Source: Candidatus Schekmanbacteria bacterium
GTDB taxonomy: Bacteria > CSSED10-310 > JACPHN01
NCBI GenBank assembly: GCA_016188575.1
Contig: JACPHN010000146.1
Coordinates: 1 to 46,268, forward strand
Reading direction: 5' to 3'
Length of the DNA: 46,268 nt
The notes under the pieces are model-generated. The model ran no database searches and was not told the DNA's origin. It saw only the letters and a program-made list of their open reading frames with translations. Both the position numbers and the translations under genes were made by a program. This document shows, piece after piece, positions 26,734 through 36,072 of this stretch (the stretch's first letter is position 1; every line of letters starts with the position of its first letter).

Positions 26734-29154
26734 TCAAGGCCCTACGGCCTGCAGCGATCGATCCAGATGGACCGCTCCGTTGCCGGTGACTGCTACGGTG
26801 TCTGCCCAGATCGCGCCCATCAGCTCCCCGTTCCCGGTCACCCCCACGCGCTGGTACGGCGCGAGGACGATGCCGCCGAAGCGGCCCTGGCCCGCAACGA
26901 CCACCTCGTCATCGGGATCGTCCGAGTAGGCCATCAGGAAGAGCGCGACCGGATCCTCGCTGGGATGCACCGCAGTGCGGCCGCTGATCGTCACCGGCCC
27001 GCCCACGGCAATCGTAGCCGGGCCCGTGAGCTCGAGTTTGGCATCCCCGTGCAACTGAAGTGAGGTCAAGTAGTAGACGCCGTGGGGCAAGGTGAGGGAG
27101 TCGCCAGTCTGCACCGAAAGGTCGAGGGAACCCGCCGGCTGGAAGGGGTCACGCCCTTCGGCCGTCAGGCCGATCTGGGCGTTGTCGTTCTGCAATGGCA
27201 AGACGTCGACGACCAACGTTCGCAGCGCGAAGGGGTCAGCCGGAAGCTCGAGATCCGCTTGCACCGTGCCTTCCTCGAGAACCGCACCGTCCAGGACGGA
27301 GAGCGAACCGGCGGGCCCCAGGACCGCGCTGCCGCGCACCCGGGCATTCTCGGCGAGGGTGATCGACCCGTTCGACCTGACGTTGGCGCCGCTCTCCGAG
27401 CGGTCCTCGGAATACGGCCCGGCGACGAAGTCGTAGCCGTCCACCAAGGCGTTGCCCGAAAGCTCCGCGCCGGAGCTCGCAAAGATGGCGTTGCTCAGAT
27501 ACGGAATGGGTGAGGGGGAGGGTTGGCTCGCCCGTTGGCGCACCACTACCGGCACCGCCGGCCGGAAACCCACGAACACAGATGATTCCAACGCGTGGTC
27601 GAACCAGCACAGAGGCGGCACTCCGCCGTAGTCGGAGCAGGCATCGAGGTCGTTTGCGCTCCAGCGGCCCATGCGGGCCATTTGCAGCTCGACGAGGTAG
27701 CGGCCGGGGACGAGCAGCGCCTCGGAAAGGTCGGTCCCCGCCGTGAGGGTCGGCGTCAGATCCACCGCGCCCTGGTCGTGGGGCGCGACTTCCGCGGTGA
27801 CCACCGCGTTGCCGGTCACGGGTGGATCCTCCGCCACGACGAAACAATCGACGGGTTCGTGCGCAATCACCTCGCACCGGGTTACCCGCCGAGCGCGAAC
27901 GGACACGGTGGGCTTCGCCGGGTCGGCGAAGTGCCGCCACCACTGTCGTCCGGTGTTGCGCGCCCGCACGGGGAACGGAACCTCCACGACTTCCGTGGTC
28001 GCGGTGGCCGGAAGCGAGATGATCAGGGGATCCTCGGCAAAGAGCGGCGTCAAGCTGGCGCGATAACCGAGCTCGAAGTCGTTGATGGTGCGTTCGTAGG
28101 CAATCGCGGCCGGTTTGGGGGCGACGCTGCAGGTGGCCGCGGGATGGTCGCGATCCAGGAGCAGACCGAAGTAGCGTTCCCGCGGGTCGCTCGGGACGCC
28201 ACCGCCATAGGCGTGATCCGAAAGCGTGTAGAAGGAGACGCGATCGAGGCGAAAGGAACTTCCTCCCAGTAGCACGTTTTGGTTCGAGAGCAACGCATTT
28301 TGCATGAAGTCCCGCAGCTCCGCGGCCTGGGTGCCGAGCGTCACGTCGTAGGTCGACCTTCCGGTCTCCGTCAGCCACACGGAGCGGTTCGACAGGTTGT
28401 GGCGCGACATCCAATAGTACACGGCCTGAAGGTACCCGGGCATGCACGAGGCGGCGCTGCAGTCGCGGAAGTAGCGATGGATGCTGATGCCATCCATGTA
28501 CTGCCATCCCAGCAAGCGAACGACGTCGTCGACGTTCCCGCCGCCGTCCCAGGGACCGCCGCTGAATGGGTCGATGTCGTACCCGTATCCCCCGAGACCG
28601 AGGACGACCGCGTTGCCGTCGGCGGCCTTGATCGCCTCGTAACCGGGTTTCTGAACCCGCTCTCGATACTCCCACGCGGTGCCTTCCCAGAACCGGACCA
28701 GATGCGGCTCGTTCCACAGCTCCCAGGCGGCGATCACGCCCGGGAAACGCTGGTTCGACCAGCTTACGAGCCGGGTGAGGAACGCCTGCCAGCGGTCGAC
28801 GTGGTTGGGGAATGGGTAGCTGTCGCGTGGGACGGTGAGACCGTCTTCAGTGCACACATACGGTGGCGTCTTGGCCACCAGCGCCAGTACCTTCAAGCCG
28901 TGGTTCCTGGCGTTGGTCAGCGCGTCTTCCCAGGGGCCGATACTGAACTGGTCCGGCTCAGGCTCGATATCGCGCCACAGAAACTCGATGCGCACGTGCC
29001 CGAGCTCTTCGGCTCGCGCGAGCTCCGGCTCGGTCGGAACATGCCCGTTGATCCCGAACCACACCGGATCGGCCGCGGCTCGCCCCCCGACAACCACGCC
29101 GACGGTCACGATCGCGACGCACCCAAGCCACCTGTTCAGCCCGCTCCCCGTCAT
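26734..29154 (-). CDS. Large secreted glycoside-hydrolase-like protein with C-terminal beta-helix-like module
   Basis: 806 residues; the ATG at 29154 follows GGGGAGGAG. Signal peptide at 1-27. Residues 30-340 are a TIM barrel of the GH5/GH39 kind: IEFLWRDIEP, AAWELWNEPHLVRFWEG (acid/base Glu in NEP) and VWLTETGRSTYD (likely nucleophile Glu in TETG). Then come beta-sandwich regions with an N-terminal-like CARDB segment, and a C-terminal part (about 590-800) rich in short repeats such as GNALVDGYDF, GSITLAENARVRGSAV and GPATIAVGGPVTISG, like polymer-forming or pectate-lyase-type beta-helices. Probably an exported enzyme or adhesin acting on polysaccharide. It lies 14 bases after the beta-propeller lipoprotein. 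Confidence 0.8.
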   Translation of the reverse strand: MTGSGLNRWLGCVAIVTVGVVVGGRAAADPVWFGINGHVPTEPELARAEELGHVRIEFLWRDIEPEPDQFSIGPWEDALTNARNHGLKVLALVAKTPPYVCTEDGLTVPRDSYPFPNHVDRWQAFLTRLVSWSNQRFPGVIAAWELWNEPHLVRFWEGTAWEYRERVQKPGYEAIKAADGNAVVLGLGGYGYDIDPFSGGPWDGGGNVDDVVRLLGWQYMDGISIHRYFRDCSAASCMPGYLQAVYYWMSRHNLSNRSVWLTETGRSTYDVTLGTQAAELRDFMQNALLSNQNVLLGGSSFRLDRVSFYTLSDHAYGGGVPSDPRERYFGLLLDRDHPAATCSVAPKPAAIAYERTINDFELGYRASLTPLFAEDPLIISLPATATTEVVEVPFPVRARNTGRQWWRHFADPAKPTVSVRARRVTRCEVIAHEPVDCFVVAEDPPVTGNAVVTAEVAPHDQGAVDLTPTLTAGTDLSEALLVPGRYLVELQMARMGRWSANDLDACSDYGGVPPLCWFDHALESSVFVGFRPAVPVVVRQRASQPSPSPIPYLSNAIFASSGAELSGNALVDGYDFVAGPYSEDRSESGANVRSNGSITLAENARVRGSAVLGPAGSLSVLDGAVLEEGTVQADLELPADPFALRTLVVDVLPLQNDNAQIGLTAEGRDPFQPAGSLDLSVQTGDSLTLPHGVYYLTSLQLHGDAKLELTGPATIAVGGPVTISGRTAVHPSEDPVALFLMAYSDDPDDEVVVAGQGRFGGIVLAPYQRVGVTGNGELMGAIWADTVAVTGNGAVHLDRSLQAVGP

Positions 29155-29168
29155 GCTCTCCTCCCCTC

Positions 29169-30044
29169 TCAGCACCCTTCGAGACCCGGGTGCGTAAAGC
29201 CATAGATCGCTCTGGGCGGTCCGCCGGCGACCCACAACGTCGTGCCATCCCAGCTCACTTCCAGGGTGCTGATGTCGCGCGGCACTTTCCACTCGTGCAA
29301 GCTCGCTCCGGTATCGGCGTCGAGACACTCGATCCGGCCTTCGTCCCCGTACGACGCGAAGAGATTGCCGCGAGATCCCCGCGACAGTCCATAGACCGGC
29401 CGATCGATCTCCCAGCGCACGCCGGCGAGGCTCACATCTGTCGGGTCGATCACCAGCAGCCAGGAGTGCCCATAGGTCTCCGTATTGCTGCGGTTGACCT
29501 CGATCGCCAGCAGATGGGTCTCGTCGTGGGTCAGCGCCTGTAGGAGCGTGTCGAGTCCCCGCGTGAACCTGTGGACGTCGTAGACTTTTGCGGTCGGCAG
29601 ATCGACACGGCCGAGCTCTTTCAGACCAGACACCCAGCCCCCGCCGAACGCTACCGTGAGGGCGGAAGGAAACACGTACTCCGTCAAATCCATGACCTGG
29701 TTCAGACGGAGTGTTCCGTCGCGCTCAACGGCAAGCAGCCGGTGGCCTCGGTAGTCACTGGTATAGCCAGTCCCCCACAGCACCTCCCCGTCCCAGGCCA
29801 CCGCGTCGATGGAGCCAAACCCCGCTGGCAAGGGGATGACCTGGCTGACCTCGAGGACATCCTGAGGCTCCTCGTCGTCGCAGCCGGCGCAGCACGAGCA
29901 CAGCGAGGCGAGCATCAGCGGAATTGCCACGGCGCGGAGTCGGCGCCAGGAACCGGTCCGTGGGGGACGCGTCGCGATCGGCTGGCCGTGCCGTGCACAA
30001 AGGAACCTGGTCTTCAACACCAGAAAAACGGGCGGTTTCGCCAT
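29169..30044 (-). CDS. Beta-propeller lipoprotein
   Basis: 291 residues from ATG 30044, chosen because GGAGGT lies four bases upstream; the open frame extends further but without a ribosome site. A long N-region of about 30 residues precedes the hydrophobic core and the lipobox SCCAGC. The mature part has repeated strands of propeller type, with AVAWDGEVLWGTGY, ALTVAFGGGWVSG and EVSWDGTTLWVAGG near the start and end of repeats, like NHL/glutamine-cyclotransferase-type propellers. It is cotranscribed with the glycosidase-like gene; a binding or sensing role is inferred. Confidence 0.72.
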   Translation of the reverse strand: MAKPPVFLVLKTRFLCARHGQPIATRPPRTGSWRRLRAVAIPLMLASLCSCCAGCDDEEPQDVLEVSQVIPLPAGFGSIDAVAWDGEVLWGTGYTSDYRGHRLLAVERDGTLRLNQVMDLTEYVFPSALTVAFGGGWVSGLKELGRVDLPTAKVYDVHRFTRGLDTLLQALTHDETHLLAIEVNRSNTETYGHSWLLVIDPTDVSLAGVRWEIDRPVYGLSRGSRGNLFASYGDEGRIECLDADTGASLHEWKVPRDISTLEVSWDGTTLWVAGGPPRAIYGFTHPGLEGC

Positions 30045-30157
30045 GCAAACCTCCACTTCGGCAGCCAGGCCATCCGGACGGTACCCGGACCCAGGGCTTT
30101 GCGTCCCCGACGCGTGGCGGGGTTGCCTTTTCGGTGGAATGATCCCCAAAGCAAAAG

Positions 30158-30185
30158 CGTATACTGGCTTCCCGCTCGATTGCAA
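30158..30185 (-). promoter_or_regulatory. Possible promoter of the propeller-glycosidase operon
   Basis: On the - strand TTGCAA (30185-30180), a 16-base spacer and TATACG (30163-30158). The last base of the -10 box is off consensus. It would leave a leader of about 105 bases. Confidence 0.35.
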
Positions 30186-30661
30186 GGGCCAGTAGGTCTA
30201 CAATCGCCCGCCCTGGCAGCTAAACTCTCCCCCGCGCGCCGGCGGCGGGTTTTTCAGGTGTTGTGCCCGATCGCAGACGTCGGATTGAGGGTGCCGTCCT
30301 ACTTTGAACCGCGTGTTCTTGTCGTAATAGCTCAAAGCTCTTTGTGGATTTTGGGGAGCTCCTCGGACAAGCTCGGGCGCGGGGTCGAGGAATGCTTTGG
30401 CGTTGTCCCTTTATGGCCACTCTGAACGATTGAGAAACCGCGGACGATACCATTCGCCAGCTCCCCGAAACTCATCAAGAGCCTCGTTTTTTTACTCGCG
30501 GCGCCAACCCGTGGCGCACCAGGAAACCCGTGCCAATCGTACCGTCCGCGGCGCTGGGGGTCAAGGTGCCGCCCCTGCCATCCGCATCCGGCAGCGCGCC
30601 TCTGACGACGCCGATTATTGTAGTCGCTCGCCCGTCGGGCTAGGATCTACGGCTCCAGATT
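30186..30661. other. Intergenic region between divergent operons
   Basis: About 475 bases without a coding frame. On the + strand CCCGC at 30231-30235 and GCGGG at 30245-30249 flank a GC-rich loop followed by five T, which looks like a terminator although no gene on that strand precedes it. A loosely promoter-like TTGTAG-N17-TAGGAT precedes the kinase gene at 30662. Confidence 0.4.
30231..30254 (+). terminator. Terminator-like hairpin without an upstream gene
   Basis: A short GC-only stem (CCCGC/GCGGG, extendable through the GCGCCGGCG interior) followed by TTTTT. It could end a small RNA from 30.05-30.23 kb or be fortuitous. Confidence 0.25.
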
Positions 30662-33600
30662 ATGGGCGACAAATATATAGATAGATTCCGCATCCAGTCG
30701 CTTCTGGGCCGGGGAAGCATGGGTGTGGTCTACCTTGTCGTCGACGAGCAATCGGGGCGGCCGTTCGCCCTCAAGCAGATCACGCGCGTCGACGAGTCGC
30801 AACTGCTGCGCTTCAAGCGGGAATTCCGCGCGATGCAGCGGCTCGACCACCCCAATCTTGTGCGCGTTTTCGACTACGGCCAGACTGAGGATCTCCCGTA
30901 TTTCACCATGGAGTACGTGGACGGATTCGGTCTTGCCGACTATGTCCAGCACGGATCTGCAGGACCGCCGGCGGGAGGGGCGCTGGATGGCATCAGATCG
31001 CCCGCTGCGGCGCCGGAACCGCCGACTGTGCGCCAGATCGGCCGCCTCGTTCATGCGATCGCGCACGTGTGCCGCCCGCTCGCCTACATTCATGCACGCC
31101 GGGTCCTGCATCGCGACCTCAAACCCTCGAACATCATGATCCTGCGCGCCGAGCACGCCGGGCTGGAAGATCGCGTCAAGCTGATGGACTTCAGCCTCGC
31201 CAAAGAACAGGCGGGCGGCCCGAGCATCGACCCCGAGATCACCGTCGCCGGTTCGCTCATCGGCACACCCGCTTACATTTCTCCGGAGCAGGCGCTCGGC
31301 GAGGCCGTAGATGCGCGCAGCGATCTGTACGCGCTGGGCGTCGTGCTGTTCGAGCTCGCCGCCGGCCGGCGCCCATTCGATGCGACCTCGGCCTTTCTCA
31401 CCGTGCTCAAGCATCTCAACGAGCAACCGGTCTCGGCGCGGATCCTCAACCCCGCAATTCCCCCGGCGCTTGCCGAGATCATTGAGCTCTTGCTGCGCAA
31501 GGATCCATCCGAGCGAGTTCAAAGCGCCGCGGAGCTCGAGTCACGGCTGCTCAGGATCACCGGCCTGGTCGATACCGAAGAGGCGGCGCCGGCGCCTCCG
31601 GTCCTGGTTCGTGGGCGGCCGATCCCTTCCTGGGACGCCGAAACGACTCCAAATATCCCATGGAGCGTGATCCGCGAGGCCATGGCGACGGGTGGCCAGG
31701 AGCACGCGGATGCGTTGGTCGACAGCGGCGCTGGCCAGCGGCAGGCGCCCGCGCTCTATTCGCCGCGCTTCGTGGGCCGGGAGCGCGAGCAGACGGTGCT
31801 GGCCGCCAGGGTCGCGGAGCTTCGTGGCGGCGTGGGCAGCTTCGTGGTTGTCAGTGGTGAGGCCGGCGTGGGCAAGACGCGCCTGGCACGCGAGCTCCGT
31901 CGCGACCTGCGGCTCGGCAAGATTCCCGCCTTCGCCGCCGCGTGCACGGAAGCGGCGAGCACCCCACTCGGGGTTTTCGGCGGTATCGTCGAACAGGTCG
32001 TGGAATCGTGCCTGGCAGTGGCGGATGGCGCGATTCCGGCGGAAATCGTGTCGCCGCTGCTCGTGCTCGGCCAACACTGCCCCGAAATCCGCCGCTTGCC
32101 ACCGCTGCGGGCGCAGCCGACTCCGGAGCCGCTGCCTCCAGGCCAGGCCAAGTTCCGCGTTCTCGACGCCCTTCACCGCGTCCTGGCGTGGGCAAGCAAC
32201 CGCTCGCCGCTCGCGTTGCTCATCGACAACCTCCAGTGGATCGACCAGCTCAGCCTCGAGGCGCTCGAATACTTCGTGCGGCGCGGCATTCACCGCCCGC
32301 CAGACCAGGCGGCCGCCGACGACCCGCCCCTGGCCGTCATGATCGTGGCGTGCGTGCGCAGCGAGGAGATTGCCGAGGTCGAGGCCCTTTCGAAAAGCCT
32401 GCAGCGCCTCGTCGGCGAAGGCGTCGCCGTGCCCCTGCCTCTTGAACGGTTGGAGGTCAGCAGCATCAGAGCGCTGCTCGCTTCCATGCTCGGCATGGCA
32501 GACCCGCCCGCCGATTTCGTGCGGCGGGTACACGCGGAAACGGACGGGAACCCCTTCTTTGTCGAGGAAATCGTCAAGGAGCTCGTGGCAGAGCGCATCG
32601 TGGTGCCGAATACCGGAGGCGGGAGCTGGGGCATCGGGCCCGCGGAAGCTGGTGCCTCACCGTTGACCGCCAGCGACTTCGACCGCATCCGCATTCCGGT
32701 CACGATCCGGGAGGCCTTGCAGCGCCGCCTGTCCCGCCTTTCTCCCGAGCTGCTCGAGGTCCTGACGGTTGCAGCAGTCATTGGCAGCGAGTTTTCGTTC
32801 GACGTGCTGTCCGCCTGCACCCGCTGGGACGAGGATCCCCTGCTCGACGCGGTGGACGAGCTTCTGCGGCGGGCCATTCTCGCCGAGGTGGTGGGCACCT
32901 CCGAGCGCTACCGGTTTCATCACGAAAAGGTCCGCGAGGTGCTGTATCGGGATTGCCCTCAGCGCCGGCGCACTCGCCTGCATCGTCGCGTCGCCGAGGC
33001 GCTGGAGGCGCGTGGCGACGCCGCCGGAGAGCAGCGGCCCAACGAGCTCGCGCGGCATTACCTGATGGGGAAAAACCGGCCCAAGGCGATCCACTATGCG
33101 TTGACGGCAGCGCGGGTTGACGCGGCAATGTTCGCCAACGAGCAGGCGCTGGAGCAGTACGCAAACGCCTTGTCGCTGCTGCAAAAGCCCGAGGGCAGCG
33201 ACGAGGAGGCGCAGAGGATCCGCGTCTTGCTCGAACGGGGCGACGTCCTGAAGTTGATCGGCAGCTATGCGGAGGCGCGCGACGCCTTTGCGGAGGCGCT
33301 CGACGGCGCACGGTGCGGGCTGCTTCCGGCGGAAACGGCCGCGGCCATGCTCGGGCTGTGCGAATCCTACTGGCGCCAAGGAGCGCATCGCGTCGCTCTG
33401 GAATTTGGCAAGGAAGCGCTGGAGCAGGCGCGGCAGGACAACAATCCGCGCGCTATCGCAGCCGCGCTCACTGCGATCTTTCCCATTCATTTCTACCTGG
33501 GCCAGATCGACGACGCGCGGAGCGTCATGCAGGAAGCGATCGCCATGGATCCTGCGCCGGGGAACCCCGCCGAGCGCGCCGATCGCGTCGGCAGACTGGC

Positions 33601-34528
33601 GACGCTGGCCCACCGTCTGGCCGAATACGATCGCGCCCGCGAGTACTATCTGCAGTCCATACGGCTCGCCAAACAGAGCAACAACAAGGTGCGCATCGCG
33701 GCGAACCTGTCGAATCTTTCCGCGCTATATTTCGACCTCGGACGGTACGGCCGCGCGCTGAAGCATTGCCGGCGCGGGCTCGAGCTCGATCGAGAAATCG
33801 GCAACCGCCCCGGGCTCGCACTCGGGTACGCCCATCTCGGGGCGATCTACGCGACCATCGGCATGTATGACAAGGGCGCCAAGACACTCGTGCGCTCGGT
33901 CCGCATCAGTGACGAAACCGGTGAGCGCGTCTTTCTTCCGTATGCGCTGGTGATGCTGGCGCGCGTGTGGCGGGCGCTGGGAGAAGCGGACGGGGCCCGG
34001 GAGGCGCTGATGCGCGCATATCGGCTCAGCGGTGAGTCCGGAAACCCCGAGGACGGGCTACACGCCGGGCTCGAGGTCGTGCGCGTGATGGCGCAACAGG
34101 GTCGGCTCGACGCCGCCCGCAAGAAGGCCGAGGAGCTCAAGAATACGGCGGCGACATTGAGCAATCCGCTGCTGCACGCCGCGGCCATCCACCTGTGCGC
34201 GCGCCTGGACGGTCTGCTGAAACGACCGGAACAGGCGCTGAACGCGGCCCGCATCGCCGCGGACATGCGCGTAAAGCACCAGTTGGGGGAGGCGTGGAGC
34301 TCGTATGTGGTCGCCGCCGAGTCGCTGCAGGCGCTTGGCCAGCTCGACGAAGCGAAGGCCGCCGCGGCGCGGGCGCTGAGTCTACTTGGAGAGTGCATTG
34401 GCGAGCTTCCCGCCAATCTCCAGGAAGTCGCCGCCAATCGCCGCGGCGTGCAGCGACTCGGTTCCCTGTACCAGGAGCTGACGGGCGCGGAGATCGATCT
34501 GCAGCACCTGCTGCGCGAACGCCGCTAG
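30662..34528 (+). CDS. Ser/Thr kinase - NTPase - TPR signalling protein (intact)
   Basis: 1288 residues. Kinase at 8-300: LLGRGSMGVVYLV, FALKQI, HRDLKPSN (150-157); the metal-binding motif reads DFS (176-178) instead of DFG. A STAND/AAA-like NTPase begins at about 370 (RFVGREREQTVLAARV) with Walker A GEAGVGKT at 399-406, Walker B LALLIDNLQWID near 515-526 and GNPFFVEEI near 630. A winged-helix-like segment is followed by about ten TPRs (830-1270). This architecture is widespread in Myxococcota-like bacteria and acts as a cytoplasmic kinase scaffold with protein-binding repeats. It is the intact counterpart of the broken locus at 14928-18382. No strong ribosome site precedes ATG 30662. No dedicated regulator gene is beside it. 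Confidence 0.9.
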   Translation: MGDKYIDRFRIQSLLGRGSMGVVYLVVDEQSGRPFALKQITRVDESQLLRFKREFRAMQRLDHPNLVRVFDYGQTEDLPYFTMEYVDGFGLADYVQHGSAGPPAGGALDGIRSPAAAPEPPTVRQIGRLVHAIAHVCRPLAYIHARRVLHRDLKPSNIMILRAEHAGLEDRVKLMDFSLAKEQAGGPSIDPEITVAGSLIGTPAYISPEQALGEAVDARSDLYALGVVLFELAAGRRPFDATSAFLTVLKHLNEQPVSARILNPAIPPALAEIIELLLRKDPSERVQSAAELESRLLRITGLVDTEEAAPAPPVLVRGRPIPSWDAETTPNIPWSVIREAMATGGQEHADALVDSGAGQRQAPALYSPRFVGREREQTVLAARVAELRGGVGSFVVVSGEAGVGKTRLARELRRDLRLGKIPAFAAACTEAASTPLGVFGGIVEQVVESCLAVADGAIPAEIVSPLLVLGQHCPEIRRLPPLRAQPTPEPLPPGQAKFRVLDALHRVLAWASNRSPLALLIDNLQWIDQLSLEALEYFVRRGIHRPPDQAAADDPPLAVMIVACVRSEEIAEVEALSKSLQRLVGEGVAVPLPLERLEVSSIRALLASMLGMADPPADFVRRVHAETDGNPFFVEEIVKELVAERIVVPNTGGGSWGIGPAEAGASPLTASDFDRIRIPVTIREALQRRLSRLSPELLEVLTVAAVIGSEFSFDVLSACTRWDEDPLLDAVDELLRRAILAEVVGTSERYRFHHEKVREVLYRDCPQRRRTRLHRRVAEALEARGDAAGEQRPNELARHYLMGKNRPKAIHYALTAARVDAAMFANEQALEQYANALSLLQKPEGSDEEAQRIRVLLERGDVLKLIGSYAEARDAFAEALDGARCGLLPAETAAAMLGLCESYWRQGAHRVALEFGKEALEQARQDNNPRAIAAALTAIFPIHFYLGQIDDARSVMQEAIAMDPAPGNPAERADRVGRLATLAHRLAEYDRAREYYLQSIRLAKQSNNKVRIAANLSNLSALYFDLGRYGRALKHCRRGLELDREIGNRPGLALGYAHLGAIYATIGMYDKGAKTLVRSVRISDETGERVFLPYALVMLARVWRALGEADGAREALMRAYRLSGESGNPEDGLHAGLEVVRVMAQQGRLDAARKKAEELKNTAATLSNPLLHAAAIHLCARLDGLLKRPEQALNAARIAADMRVKHQLGEAWSSYVVAAESLQALGQLDEAKAAAARALSLLGECIGELPANLQEVAANRRGVQRLGSLYQELTGAEIDLQHLLRERR

Positions 34529-34536
34529 CGGCGGCG

Positions 34537-34563
34537 GCGCCTGGACAGATCCTCAGGCGCTTT
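34537..34563 (+). terminator. Possible terminator of the kinase-TPR gene
   Basis: GCGCCTG at 34537-34543 pairs with CAGGCGC at 34554-34560 around a 10-base loop and is followed by TTT. It overlaps the 3' end of the convergent gene. The short U-tract makes it weak. Confidence 0.35.
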
Positions 34564-35176
34564 CGCTGTCGCTCGCCGTCGCCGCCGGTTCCGCCTGGTC
34601 GACTTGCTCCAGCCCCAGCTTTTCGCGCATGTCCCGCTCGAACTTGTCGAGTTTCTCGAAGGTCAGTCCGTGCGTCTCGTCGGTGATGGACGAATCAAAA
34701 AGGGGATTGCTGGAGAGCACCCCGAGGGCCTGTGAAAACCCCTCCTCGACCGCGCCGCGAACCGTCGACATGTAGCGATCCAGGATTGCCGCGTCCTCTT
34801 CGCCCGCCTTGCGATGCTGCTGCAGATAGGCGTCAAAGAATCCGGTCGCGAAGCCGGCGATGCGGCCGCTGACGGCCTCCGGGGAAAATTCGCCGAGGTC
34901 CGGCTTGCCATCCGCCCCCCTCTTGCTCGGCAGCGCTGCGGTATCGGGGAGGCTCACGCCGAGCTGCTTTTCGAGCATGGCCTTGATGCGGTCGAGCGTT
35001 ATCGTCCCGGCCGCCTGTTCCGGCGCCCCGAGGTGCACCTCGAGCGCTGCTCGCGCCGATTCGGCGCGCGCCGTGACCGCGGATTTTTGCATGGCCGCGC
35101 GCTTGTCTAGCCCGGGTGCGGTGCGGTTGGCGACCGGAGCCGGGAGGGGGTTGGAGAGCTTCTTCATCGCGTCCAT
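34553..35176 (-). CDS. DUF5610-like helical protein
   Basis: 207 residues from ATG 35176 (AGGAGG eight bases upstream). No signal peptide or membrane span. Residues 50-185 match what I remember of DUF5610: a long helix, then FSPEAVSGRIAGFATGFFDA and VEEGFSQALGVLSSN, which is the family's typical GFxxAxxxL helix. Function unknown; members occur in flagellated and non-flagellated proteobacteria alike. The gene stands alone between a convergent kinase gene and a lipoprotein gene on the same strand. Confidence 0.6.
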   Translation of the reverse strand: MDAMKKLSNPLPAPVANRTAPGLDKRAAMQKSAVTARAESARAALEVHLGAPEQAAGTITLDRIKAMLEKQLGVSLPDTAALPSKRGADGKPDLGEFSPEAVSGRIAGFATGFFDAYLQQHRKAGEEDAAILDRYMSTVRGAVEEGFSQALGVLSSNPLFDSSITDETHGLTFEKLDKFERDMREKLGLEQVDQAEPAATASDSESA

Positions 35177-35314
35177 GCGGCTGTCCTCCTGCGCTGCGCG
35201 TAGTGCATGCGGCATCGAGAACGGGGTATCTTCTCCCCGGTACCGATACTTATCGGCGCCCCGCGCCACGCCCTTGAGCGGCTGTGCGGCTCAGAGGTTT
35301 GGCGTCGGCCGACA

Positions 35315-35938
35315 TCAGAGGTTTTGTATCTCGCCCTTGAGGACCTTGGTCGTAAAGTTGGCAAGGTGATCCGCCACCAAGGTGATGGCCTCCATAGGCG
35401 GGTTCTCGAAGCCGACGCTGTACCCGTACACCTGCTCAGTGTGTCGGAACAGGGCCAGCACCCGCCCTCCCTTGGCCTCGAGCAGCCGCCCCTCGACAGT
35501 AAGCTTGGTGCCGAGGTCGTCGCGCTGGAGCAACTCCACCACCGCCGCCTCGACCATGAGGTCGTTGGAAGGGCTCGTGACTGCGGGCGAGCGATCAATC
35601 ACGCCGATGCGTCCCGAGCCCTCCTTGCCGAGCGCGATCGCGAGCTCCTGGCCAAGCGAGGTAAGCACTACTTCGGGGACGTTGGTGCCGGTATAGTTTT
35701 GAAACGCAGGAATGTGGAACGACCGATAGGCGCTGAAGTCGGTGTTCGGCACGATGTGATACTCGCGCACGACCTTGCCGCGGGTGAGCTTGACTTCGGG
35801 AGCGATGAAGGGAGTCGCGGTCTTGTTCTTCTTGCCGAAGGCGCCGCGAGAGCCGGTGACGCAGGCCGACACGGTTACCGCCAGCAGCAGCGCGGTCAAG
35901 AGAACAAGGAGGGCAGTTCTTTCGCGGCAATTCTTCAT
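35315..35938 (-). CDS. Lipoprotein of unknown function
   Basis: 207 residues from ATG 35938, preceded by AGGAGC. The signal peptide ends with VTVSAC, a lipobox at about residues 21-26. The mature part (YHIVPNTDFSAYRSFHIPAF, then PEVVLTSLGQELAIALGKEG) resembles the DUF4410/LPP20-type alpha-beta fold found in envelope lipoproteins, including a closing ADHLANFTTKVLKGE helix. It lies 135 bases after the PhnD-like gene on the same strand and may be cotranscribed. Confidence 0.65.
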   Translation of the reverse strand: MKNCRERTALLVLLTALLLAVTVSACVTGSRGAFGKKNKTATPFIAPEVKLTRGKVVREYHIVPNTDFSAYRSFHIPAFQNYTGTNVPEVVLTSLGQELAIALGKEGSGRIGVIDRSPAVTSPSNDLMVEAAVVELLQRDDLGTKLTVEGRLLEAKGGRVLALFRHTEQVYGYSVGFENPPMEAITLVADHLANFTTKVLKGEIQNL

Positions 35939-36072
35939 GAGCGTGCTCCTGACAGGGCCGAGAGATCTACGGTCGCATGCGCGGAGTCGGTTCCCTCCGC
36001 TGATCACCGTGGGTGCTAGATAGTCGAAACGGCGGTGGTGCGCAAGTGCGCGGCCGGATCGCAACGGCCTGC

